Assembly (NCBI RefSeq): GCF_918797505.1
Contig: NC_092793.1
Coordinates: 87,246,411 to 87,310,410 of the forward strand
Direction: 5' to 3'
Source: Bemisia tabaci
Lineage: Eukaryota; Arthropoda; Insecta; Hemiptera; Aleyrodidae
Length of the DNA stretch: 64,000 nucleotides
Below are positions 34,891-44,519 of this stretch, piece after piece. The notes beneath the pieces were generated by a model. The model had not been told where the DNA came from, did no database searches, and worked only from the letters and a program-made list of their open reading frames with translations. Within the stretch, counting starts at the first letter, position 1. Each line of letters starts with the position of its first letter. The position numbers and the translations under genes are program-made.

Positions 34891-35096
34891 ATGCAAAAAA
34901 TTTGTTCAGAGGAAGACTTTGAGAAGATGATGGAAAGTTTCAAAGAGGACCTTCCATCTGCATTTCGTATAACTGGCTGTTCTAAATCGGAGGCAAAGCT
35001 ACTGCTGAAAATTGTGGAGAGTGAACTCTTCAAGGACCTTCTCAATACTGATACAGAATTCGAAGATAATACCAGGAGACCGTTTTGCCTACCTTG
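34891..35096 (+). CDS. NSUN2: NSUN2 exon 3 (copy 1)
   Basis: The acceptor TTGTAG precedes 206 bp ending CCTTG|GTACGT, leaving two bases that pair with the G of exon 4 to make TGG. Recognisable residues: LPSAFRITGCSKSEAK (human LPATLRITGYKSHAK) and RPFCLPW before the conserved WYP. This is the N-terminal RNA-binding part preceding the Rossmann-fold methyltransferase domain. The exon opens with an ATG, but that is an internal methionine because exons 1-2 splice in phase. Confidence 0.95.
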
Positions 35097-35104
35097 GTAC
35101 GTAT

Positions 35105-36177
35105 ACAGGGTGTCTGGTAGTTAACGTACCTAACTTTCAGGATCGATTTTTCAGCTCAAAATATGACTATTTTTCCTTTACACATTACACGTATGTCCAA
35201 AAACGCTTCATAAGTGAGTTATGCGCCTCCAAAGTTGCCATTTTTTTTCTTTCAAATTGATGTAACTCCTCGTTATTTTGTCGTAAGTAGCTGAAACTTG
35301 GTGAAGGGGGTATTTCTTAGCGCACGGTTCATTTCTCGTGTTTTCAAGGACTTGCGTCTTCGGGAAATGATGTAACGAGCATTCCTGAATTTTAAAATTG
35401 CGATAACTTTTTTGATAGATGATATTTGGAAAAATGGATCACACCACGTGAAAAAGCGCGAAAAATCAGGGCTTCTAGGTACCGCACAAAATTTTCCAGA
35501 AACGCGTCATTTCGACGCAACAGAGCTTCGAATAAGTTTCAGATTTTTGAAGCTCCTTGCTGAGTAGGCAATTTTTACTGCAGGGACTATAAGAAAATTG
35601 CCTACAGAGCAAGGGGCTTCAAAACTCTGAAGGATGAATCCGTCGCGAAAACTTCGGCATTTTCAAAGTCCCTTGCTCCGCAGGCAATTTTCTAACAGTC
35701 CCTGCTGTAAAAATTGCCTACTCAGCAAGGAGTCTCGAAAATCTGAAACTTTTTGGAAGCTCTGTTGCGACGAAATGACGCGCTTCTGGAAAATTTTGTG
35801 CAGTTCTCGGAGGCCCTGATTTTTCGCGCTCTTTCACGTGGTGTAATCCGTTTTTCCAAATATCATCTACCAAAAAAAGTTATAGCAATTTTAAAATTCG
35901 GGAATGCTCGTTACGTCATTTCCCGAAGACGTACGTCCTTGAAAACACGAGAAATGAACCGAGCGCTAAAAAATACCCCCCCCCCCCCTTCACCAAGTTT
36001 CAGCTACTCACGACAAAATAACGAGGAGTTACATCAATTTGAAAGGAAAAAAATGGCGACTTTGGAAGCGCATAGCTCACCTATGAAGCGTTTTTGGACA
36101 CATGTGTATAGGAAAAAATAGTCATATTTTGAGCCGAACAATCAATCCTGAAAGTTAAGTACGTTAACTTCCGGACG
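35105..36177. repeat. Palindromic element in NSUN2 intron 3 (copy 1)
   Basis: The left part from ACAGGGTGTCTGGTAGTTAA is mirrored back to TTAACTTCCGGACG near 36176, with nearly continuous complementarity in arms of about 530 bp (centre about 35640). The left end is TATACAGGG, suggesting a TA target. It starts only about 8 bp after the exon 3 donor site and fills almost the whole intron. It is present in both NSUN2 copies (copy 2: 61580-62652), so it predates their split. Confidence 0.85.
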
Positions 36178-36265
36178 TAGATTCCTACTTCATTTTTCAA
36201 GACAAAGAGCCTCACAGCACTGTGACTTTAATCCATCATTTTATTCTTGGAATTGGTATTTTCAG

Positions 36266-36443
36266 GTATCCAAACAGGCTTGGCTGGCAAATCCAAATTA
36301 CTCGCAAAGATATTCGTCGATCTAGGGCATTTTTCAAATTGCACAACTTCCTAATCACAGAAACAGGTTGCGGAAGTATCAGTCGACAGGAGGCTGTATC
36401 AATGATTCCACCGTTGTTGCTGGATATCAAACCTCATCACAAG
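36266..36443 (+). CDS. NSUN2: NSUN2 exon 4 (copy 1), last before the gap
   Basis: The acceptor TTTTCAG|G precedes 178 bp ending CACAAG|GTATCA in phase 0. It encodes YPNRLGWQIQITRKDIRR and [20 protein letters not shown], almost identical to human [20 protein letters not shown]. In the family this is followed directly by the SAM-binding segment (LDMCAAPGSKT), which must lie in the next exon. That exon is missing because the contig ends 96 bp later at the N gap. The catalytic cysteines are therefore not in the window. Confidence 0.95.
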
Positions 36444-36539
36444 GTATCAAGTGAAAATAAAACGATTTCATGAAAGAAGGAAGGGTCTTAAGGAACCTCT
36501 CCTAGCCCCATATGCATTTCTAAGGTGATTTAGAACGCC

Positions 36540-37039
36540 NNNNNNNNNNNNNNNNNNNNNNNNNNNNNNNNNNNNNNNNNNNNNNNNNNNNNNNNNNNNN
36601 NNNNNNNNNNNNNNNNNNNNNNNNNNNNNNNNNNNNNNNNNNNNNNNNNNNNNNNNNNNNNNNNNNNNNNNNNNNNNNNNNNNNNNNNNNNNNNNNNNNN
36701 NNNNNNNNNNNNNNNNNNNNNNNNNNNNNNNNNNNNNNNNNNNNNNNNNNNNNNNNNNNNNNNNNNNNNNNNNNNNNNNNNNNNNNNNNNNNNNNNNNNN
36801 NNNNNNNNNNNNNNNNNNNNNNNNNNNNNNNNNNNNNNNNNNNNNNNNNNNNNNNNNNNNNNNNNNNNNNNNNNNNNNNNNNNNNNNNNNNNNNNNNNNN
36901 NNNNNNNNNNNNNNNNNNNNNNNNNNNNNNNNNNNNNNNNNNNNNNNNNNNNNNNNNNNNNNNNNNNNNNNNNNNNNNNNNNNNNNNNNNNNNNNNNNNN
37001 NNNNNNNNNNNNNNNNNNNNNNNNNNNNNNNNNNNNNNN
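36540..37039. other. Assembly gap, 500 N
   Basis: Exactly 500 undetermined bases, the size of an arbitrary scaffolding gap. The sequence to its left ends within NSUN2 intron 4 (GATTTAGAACGCC) and continues uninterrupted in copy 2 at 63015 (GCCGACACCAGG). This indicates a scaffold join rather than a measured gap. Confidence 0.98.
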
Positions 37040-37365
37040 GGCAGGGTAGTCCAGTTCCATGGAGCAAAGCACTTATCCATCACTATACTCATACACTTGG
37101 CTCTGAAAAGAGCCGTTTTATAACTTACAATGCAACTAATACTGACGAAATAGATTTTACACAAGTTGGCGAAGAAACCCCGAAAATTCGATAACTTGAC
37201 AGAGTCCACAAACTACGCCATCACCAAAATATAACCTCGAAACTAGAGCATGACCAGAGGAAGAATCTAAGAAAGAAAACCGTAGCTCACAAACCTTGCC
37301 TTCTACGCGCATAAACGGGCGTAAATTCTAGCGACGCGATTTCCCACGAAAGTCGGGTTACAGGG
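37040..37365. other. Start of right contig, with an AGCTA-related scrap
   Basis: No gene seen. Around 37306-37350, GCGCATAAACGGGCG and CACGAAAGTCGGGTTACAG resemble the right subterminal part of the AGCTA element, in scrambled form. Confidence 0.4.
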
Positions 37366-38160
37366 AGGGTATGGATTCGATCGACATGAATCGATCGAAA
37401 AATGAAAACGTGAATCGATCGACGTGAATCGATCGACACCGATTCGATCGACAAATTGTTAAAAAACCGGTGTCGATTCGATCGACATGAATCGATCGAA
37501 AAATCAAAACGTGAATCGATCGACGTGAATCGATCGACACCGATTCGATCGACAAATTATTAAAAAACCGGTGTCGATTCGATCGACATGAATCGATCGA
37601 AAAATGAAAACGTGAATCGATCGACATGAATCGATCGACACCGATTCGATCGACAATTAATTCAAAAACACCCGGATCGATTCGATCGACATGAATGGAT
37701 CGAAAAATCAAAACGTGAATCGATCGACGTGAATCGATCGACACCGATTCGATCGACAACCGTGAATGGATCGACAAACCCCGTGAATCGATCGACAAAC
37801 CCCGTGAATCGATCGACAAGCCCGTGAATCGATCGACAAACCCGTGAATCGATCGACAAACCCGTGAGTCGATCGACAAACCCGTGAATGGATCGACAAA
37901 CCCGTGAATGGATCGACAAACCCGTGAATCGATCGACAAACCCGTGAATGGATCGACAAACCCGTGAATCGATCGACAAACCCGTGAATGGATCGACAAA
38001 CCCGTGAATCGATCGACAAATCCGTGAGTCGATCGACAAAAGCCGTGAATCCATCGACAATCCCCGTGAATCGATCGACAAGCCCGTGAACGGATCGACA
38101 AACCCGTGAACGGATCGACAAAACCCGTGAATGGATCGACAAACCCGTGAATCGATCGAC
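37366..38160. repeat. TCGATCGA minisatellite, copy 1
   Basis: There are two parts. At 37366-37760 a unit of about 100 bp, rich in CGATTCGATCGACATGAATC and separated by AAATTGTTAAAAAACCGGTG, repeats about 3.5 times. At 37760-38155 a 20-bp unit AAACCCGTGAATCGATCGAC repeats about 19-20 times, with C/G variation giving GGATCGAC. The whole block is dense in the palindrome TCGATCGA. Frames of up to 247 residues are by-products of a stop-free repeat. Confidence 0.9.
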
Positions 38161-38880
38161 ACCAGATAGAAAATCCCTATTTTTGACATCCTAATCTAAT
38201 TTGACAACTCTGTGGACCCCCTCCTGACCTGCGAATGATCTGCTGCGTCGTTTCTGTTTGAAGGGGTTTTACGTTCCGATGCGGAAAATCTGCTTTTTTG
38301 ACGAGGCTGCGAATAGTATCGATACTTGCTAATAGGGGTATCCCAATGTTAATATCTTAGCAATGATCGGCTGCGTCGTCTCTATTTGAAGGCGATTTAG
38401 GTATACCGATGTGAAAATCTACTTTCTTGACGGGGTCCATTTCTCCAGACCCCCCACCTTTCGAAAATTAAAATTCAAGATTGTCAAAGTTTTGTACTAG
38501 TTTTGTTCCCAAATGCACCACAAAGAAAAAGTTTTGTACCCATCATGTAGAGTACGTAAACTTAAAAAGCAGGAGGGGGGAGGTTGGAGAAATTGAGCCT
38601 CCCCCACCTTCTCAAATTCTACTGTTTTTTATCGGCGAAGTTATGTACTAGTTTTGTACCGAAATGTACCGTTCAAAAAAGTTTTGTACCCTCACGATAA
38701 GGGAGCTACGGAGAGGGGGGGGGGTTCAAAAGTGGGGGGGCCTAGGGAAATATTAGGGCCTAGGGAAAAAACGGACCCAGATACTGGAAAATCCTCAGAA
38801 TGTATACTAAGAGTTTTGTAACGAAATGTACATACCGTCGGTCCTATTACACTATTAAACTATTATACTAGATATTACTA
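38161..38880. repeat. Diverged direct repeats
   Basis: Two pairs are seen. GATCTGCTGCGTCGTTTCTG recurs about 130 bp later as GATCGGCTGCGTCGTCTCTA, and TTTTGTACTAGTTTTGTNCC recurs about 150 bp later. No coding signal. Confidence 0.5.
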
Positions 38881-39615
38881 TCTATACTATAAGCTCCGAG
38901 GCCTCCTACATTTGCGTAACTGGTAACGTTTAGTTCCAGCGCTCTACCGGGCCGATTTTCATAACTTTTGCGGCAATCGATAGGAAATTGTCTTTAGATG
39001 AGCCCGCTTTATTCAAATTTTAAAAATACGACCCAGGTTTTTTATATTACGTGATAAAGTTGCGAATTCTCCCATTGAAACAATATAATTTTTTATTTTT
39101 TGTCTTAGTTCGTTTGGGCGTTCTACTGGGCCGATTTATGATTTTTGCGGTTATCAACAGCTAATAGTCCCTACATAAGCCCGCTGTAATCAGAATTTGA
39201 AAATAGGGCCCAGGTTTTTTTTTTATATTAGAGGAGACCAGAAAGCTTAGAAAGGGGGGCAAAATTGAAGTAAGCGGGAAATTTTGAATCTTGGACTGTT
39301 ATTAGGGTAAGTGAATACCCTCCGTATGCTCCTTTGCTACATACTATCCAAAATCGACGAAACGCTCCGTCCCGTTTCGTTTCAGTCAATTGGCGTGGAG
39401 TTTGACATAACTGCCGATTTTTTCATTCGATTCTTGTTGGTCCAATCGCTCCCGGCCAGAGAGAAATTGGATAAATGAGAGTCATGGATGAAAATCCTTT
39501 CAGTTTTTTGAGTCGCTCTTTTGTCGACGCGGGCCTTCGAGAGCGCGAAGCGCCCTCTAGGAGTTGAGCCGCGTAGCGGCCAGGGGACATAGCCCCCTGC
39601 GTATTATACTACTAG
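38881..39615 (+). mobile_element. Non-autonomous Helitron-like element
   Basis: The 5' end reads A|TCTATACTATAAGC. The 3' end has the hairpin CAGGGG-ACATAGC-CCCCTG (39581-39599), then 12 nt, then CTAG (39612-39615). This matches the Helitron rule of 5'-TC, a 3' hairpin 10-12 nt before CTRR, and no target duplication. Two smaller GC hairpins (GCGCGAAGCGC, CCGCGTAGCGG) precede it. The interior has a diverged direct repeat around CGGGCCGATTTTCATAAC. No Rep/helicase gene is present. The expected 3' flanking T is not seen. Confidence 0.6.
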
Positions 39616-39863
39616 CCGACCGTCCTGAAACTTCCAGCCTACTCTGTATATAAATCGAGAGCATAGAAAGCACCTAAAATAAAATACCCCCTTGAAAAAA
39701 AAGTCGATTTTATTAGGGAGAATTATTTCAAACTTCATGTAATTAATATGTGAGATCCGGGAAGAAAATCCAATAGATCGTGTTCGATAGTGGTTGGTCG
39801 ATGTATCGTTTGGTTCAAAACATTAGAACATAACCTCAAACAAAACTTTCAGGATTTCAGTCG
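39616..39863. repeat. Dispersed repeat, paralogue at 47929
   Basis: TAGCCGACCGTCC followed by CTGTATATAAATCG and GTGAGATCCGGGAAG matches 47929-48080 with substitutions. The family continues into the left arm of the large inverted repeat. Confidence 0.6.
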
Positions 39864-41058
39864 GAAAAGCTGAAAATGAGAAAAGTCCTAACTATCTCAC
39901 CTTGCGATGCCATTTAGTACTCATAAGAATAAAAAATCCATCAGAAAAACCCCGTTTTCTCAGATTACTCGATTGACTTGAGGCTACGTTTACATGTTGA
40001 ACCAATCGATATCGAAACAATCTCACCTATTTGATGTGTCGAAAACGATCTATTCATGCGCGGCCGGAATTCGAATCTTCCGCAGTCGCAGATAGCCGCA
40101 ACTAAAGATCCGGAATTTTTACGCGGGAGCTTCAAACTGTGGCCGGATCAACTGTGGCTCGGGGTTCGGTATTCTGGCTCTGGCGAAGGAATGAATCGAC
40201 GGACTTCAAAAGTCTCTTCGGATATGGAAAGAGCAATTGAAGCACAAAATATTAGCCGTAAAGCACAGTTGTTTTCATCAAGAGTTCTCCGCAAAAATAA
40301 AGAAAACTGTCTTTGGTCGTGAAGTTGGCTTACCGTAACTTTTTTTGACTGTAATAGGAGAACGGTTTCCCGGATTTGAAAAATCTCCTCGGATATTGAA
40401 ATGCTTCAGAACCGACGGAAAAATATCAGTCACTCCTTATAATATCTAAAACAAATGTGCAAACCCTCAGCCTCCCCCGACGGATATGAATCAAATTATT
40501 TGCATTCTGATATCCTTCTTTATGAATGTTGACTCGGACTCGCAAACCAAGGCGCGGTCGAATGAAAATACGGACCAAGAAAAAGAAAGGGATCTTACAA
40601 AATAATATGCGTTTCAAATCTCATCAATTTTTGGCCTTGATCTCTTATAAACACAGCGTATTCCCAAACCGTATACGTGTAATACAACTATTCAAATCTC
40701 TAAGGGCCCATTTTGCTAATACATTTAATTGACGGCAAACTCGAAATCCTCAGACAAGAATTTGAATAGATCCTTGAGGTCTTGGTCAAAAATGTCTCAT
40801 TATCCTCCAGGCTCCAGACTCTTGAAAGAAAGATCCCATGAGTATAAACTGTACTTGACTCTCAGTATAAAGGGACTCTAATTATACCTAACTTAAAATC
40901 GAGAAATCCCAGTGTTGCCAATTTGCAAGGTCCAAGAAACCATAAATGCATTGACACATTTAGGCAAGTTAAACTTAAGTTTTAATTATTCTCGCGACAC
41001 CGACATTTTTTCATCTTTCATAATGCCCCCCCCCCATTTTGTGATTTTCATAATTTTT
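39864..41058. repeat. Large inverted repeat, left arm (1.2 kb)
   Basis: Nearly identical in reverse complement to 42415-43614; by eye the differences are a few substitutions and homopolymer lengths. It begins AAAAGCTGAAAATGAGAAAA and ends in the poly-C/AAAATTATGAAG region. It contains a diverged relative of 48080-48290 (TTCATGCGCGGCCGGAA). Confidence 0.9.
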
Positions 41059-41364
41059 TATGAAGTTCCAAAGTTTCCTAAGTTCTAAAAATTGCGTGAA
41101 AATAAAATTTGTTAACATAGTAACAGAATATTTATCATAATGTAGAGTTAGCAGAGTGCATGTTACGAGGAAATTGATGCATACTTCACACTTACACTTA
41201 GAAGTATCAATACTTACTATTAATTACTTGAAAGATAAAATATGATAAGTAAATTAAAAGTTCTAAGCACATAATATAAGGTATACTAATTTTTAAAAAA
41301 GCTGTTTTATGCCGTTTTAGCTCAAAACTCGGTTTTTTGGCTCTGGCGAGAAAACGGATCAACG

Positions 41365-41699
41365 CACGGAGAAAAAAACTTCGTGCGTGGGACCTGAAGT
41401 TTAGGTCATATGGATCTCTGAAGTTTTCGGATTGAGCATCTGAACACTTTAGTTCTAGCTGGCGAGGTTCGGATCACACGTCTGAAACTTCAGTTCTTAC
41501 ATCTGAAGTACTTCAGATGTGAGACCGAAGTTTTTTGGATGTGAGAACCGAAGTACTTCAGATGTAAGAACTGAAGTTTCAGATATGTGATCCGAACCTC
41601 AGCAGCTGGACCTAAGGTGTTCAGATGCTCAATCCGAAAACTTCAGAGATCCATATGACCTAAACTTCGGGTCCCACGCACGAAGTTTTTTTCTCCGTG
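41365..41699. mobile_element. 335-bp palindromic MITE (CACGGAGAAAAAAACTTCGT), 2-bp target CG
   Basis: The arms of about 165 bp are mirror copies from CACGGAGAAAAAAACTTCGT to ACGAAGTTTTTTTCTCCGTG. CG flanks both ends (41363-41364 and 41700-41701). The paralogous sequence at 48380-48400 reads GATCAACGGATTTAAA with a single CG, an exact empty site. The interior carries many ACTTCAGAT motifs. Confidence 0.85.
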
Positions 41700-42001
41700 C
41701 GGATTTAAAAAAGCTCCCCTGATATCGAAAGAACTATTGAAGTATAAAGCTGCCCGCAAAGCACAATTGTTTAACTCTATAGTTCACTGCAATAGTGAAA
41801 AAACGGTTTTTGGGCGTAAAGTTGGCTTATTATAACTGTTTTTTTACTGTAGTAGGAGAAATGTGATTTTTAACTTAATAATTTTTATTTTTTATTTTAA
41901 TAACGATTTAACATTCTCGATTCCAGAGAAGTGTATCATTTTTTTTTTTTTTTTTTTTTTTGGCTAAGAATTTTTCTCCTGGATGTGTTTTCCTTCCATC
42001 A

Positions 42002-42203
42002 TGCACATTCAAAAATGAAGCACCCAAAACATAAATTTTGCACATATTGTCCAAGAAGTGCCAAAGTTTTCCACTTGTTCGAAGTTCCGCGATTTTCACG
42101 AGAGTTCTTTCGCTGCGTTAAATGTGTTTTCCCAGAATTTTTCAAGCATTTCTTCCTCGGACCGGACGGATTGAAAAACAGGAAACATCATGAAAAGTGC
42201 AGG
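42002..42203 (+). CDS. Possible exon with Cys/His spacing, unknown
   Basis: The frame reads MKHPKHKFCTYCPRSAKVFH, continues FFRCVKC, and ends HHEKC-R just before a possible donor AG|GTAATC. The CxxC...CxxC...HxxxC arrangement might bind zinc, as in DNA-binding domains of transposon-derived proteins. No partner exon was found and I do not recognise the family. It lies between the inverted arms, where a transposon gene would sit. Confidence 0.25.
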
Positions 42204-42414
42204 TAATCCGGGAATGGGTCCTAAAAACAAGAAAATGTTTGCAACCTCTAGTGTTCTAGTGTTCTAGTGTGCTGTTACGTTAGTACCGTGTAAAAATATG
42301 AAATTCAGACTCTCTTAATTTTTTTTAAAGCTTGTGCAGTCTTTTTATGTTATGTATTCAACATAGGAAACATGTGAGAAAAGTAATAGGTGAACAAATT
42401 TGATTCAGCGGGTA

Positions 42415-43614
42415 AAATTATGAAAATCACAAAATGGGGGGGGGGGGGGGGGCATTATGAAAGATGAAAAAATGTCGGTGTCGCGAGAATAATTAAAACT
42501 TAAGTTTAACTTGCCTAAATGTGTCAATGCATTTATGGTTTCTTGGACCTTGCAAATTGGCAACACTGGGATTTCTCGATTTTAAGTTAGGTATAATTAG
42601 AGTCCCTTTATACTGAGAGTCAAGTACAGTTTATACTCATGGGATCTTTCTTTCAAGAGTCTGGAGCCTGGAGGATAATGAGACATTTTTGACCAAGACC
42701 TCAAGGATCTATTCAAATTCTTGTCTGAGGATTTCGAGTTTGCCGTCAATTAAATGTATTAGCAAAATGGGCCCTTAGAGATTTGAATAGTTGTATTACA
42801 CGTATACGGTTTGGGAATACGCTGTGTTTATAAGAGATCAAGGCCAAAAATTGATGAGATTTGAAACGCATATTATTTTGTAAGATCCCTTTCGTTTTCT
42901 TGGTCCGTATTTTCATTCGACCGCGCCTTGGTTTGCGAGTCCGAGTCAACATTCATAAAGAAGGATATCAGAATGCAAATAATTTGATTCATATCCGTCG
43001 GGGGAGGCTGAGGGTTTGCACATTTGTTTTAGATATTATAAGGAGTGACTGATATTTTTCCGTCGGTTCTGAAGCATTTCAATATCCGAGGAGATTTTTC
43101 AAATCCGGGAAACCGTTCTCCTATTACAGTCAAAAAAAGTTACGGTAAGCCAACTTCACGACCAAAGACAGTTTTCTTTATTTTTGCGGAGAACTCTTGA
43201 TGAAAACAACTGTGCTTTACGGCTAATATTTTGTGCTTCAATTGCTCTTTCCATATCCGAAGAGACTTTTGAAGTCCGTCGATTCATTCCTTCGCCAGAG
43301 CCAGAATACCGAACCCCGAGCCACAGTTGATCCGGCCACAGTTTGAAGCTCCCGCGTAAAAATTCCGGATCTTTAGTTGCGGCTATCTGCGACTGCGGAA
43401 GATTCGAATTCCGGCCGCGCATGAATAGATCGTTTTCGACACATCAAATAGGTGAGATTGTTTCGATATCGATTGGTTCAACATGTAAACGTAGCCTCAA
43501 GTCAATCGAGTAATCTGAGAAAACGGGGTTTTTCTGATGGATTTTTTATTCTTATGAGTACTAAATGGCATCGCAAGGTGAGATAGTTAGGACTTTTCTC
43601 ATTTTCAGCTTTTC
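42415..43614. repeat. Large inverted repeat, right arm (1.2 kb)
   Basis: The mirror of 39864-41058. It ends TTTTCTCATTTTCAGCTTTT at 43614, where homology to the left arm stops abruptly. Confidence 0.9.
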
Positions 43615-44519
43615 AGAGCCAGCAAAGTAGTTGTTTTTGACCATTTTAGTAGTATTCGATCATTTTAACACGAACAATTTTGATCTCCCCAGAGTTTCGC
43701 AGACCCACGGAAATGGTATATTTGGGTAAATCTTTGGAAAATCGATTAAATAAACTTATTTTTGGTGGAATATTATTGAAAAAAATGGTTTTATAACATT
43801 GCCTGAGAGGTCGACCGATATCACCCACCCGTAACGTGCCACATCCAGTACTCATGAGAACTGAGCGGGCGACCTTCAAAAGGCGGTATTTCACAAATAG
43901 GCGAAAAAAGGCAAAATATATTTGTCTCCATTTCATATGCCTAGGATTAGTATACTAACTAGAAATGGCCGTTTGAGAGCCGGCAGAGTAGTTGTTTTTA
44001 GCGATTTATCTAGAAAACTATGTGAAAGTAACGTAAAATAGCGCTATGTCCAATGGTTTATCTAGAGCTTTAGACTTAATCTAGAGAATCTCTAGATTGA
44101 AACAGGATAAACCTCAAAATTAACTTGAATTTTCGGATTCCACCCTCAAAACATTGTTTCTTTGACCAAACTGGGGACAAACCTCAATTAGAAACATCTC
44201 TCGAATGTGATAAGTGAGGAAATTGATAGAGCCGCAGAAAAAGCCTGCGCGCTCACCTTTAGGAGCTTAGCATTTCCTTATCACTCATCCAATCATCATG
44301 ACATATGGCCAAAATACCCTCTAGAGTATGTAGTGTCGCGCTGTTTTTCATTTTTTCAAAAAGTCATTTTTTCGAATTAATGCCGCTTAGGTCGGGCTCT
44401 GGAACCAGTGTGAGTCACCTTTCCGCAATCGCCACCATCAAAATATGAGAATTCGCAAACGCTACCGGATTCTTAGAATCCGCAAGCGCCACGTGCGTGA
44501 TGGCCACCGCACACTCTAG
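43615..44519. other. Unassigned sequence
   Basis: No gene seen. The phrase GAGCC(A/G)GCA(A/G)AGTAGTTGTTTTT occurs twice (43616 and 43977), so part is a diverged direct repeat. Confidence 0.4.

Larger units (their letters stand above)
41059..42414. other. Spacer of the large inverted repeat
   Basis: 1.36 kb containing the palindrome at 41365-41699 and a possible exon-like frame at about 42002-42203. The flanks of the palindrome (41310-41365 and 41700-41860) are paralogous to 48330-48540. Confidence 0.7.

Noticed and set aside
36468..37209. Long frames of 180-229 residues across 36.5-37.2 kb
   Set aside because: They consist of N bases in the assembly gap.
37358..38189. Open frames of up to 247 residues (CRSIHGFVDRFTG repeats)
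   Set aside because: The 20-bp repeat has no stop in three frames, so long frames appear automatically. All three minus-strand frames are open and there is no start or splice context. The same applies to 49503-50520.
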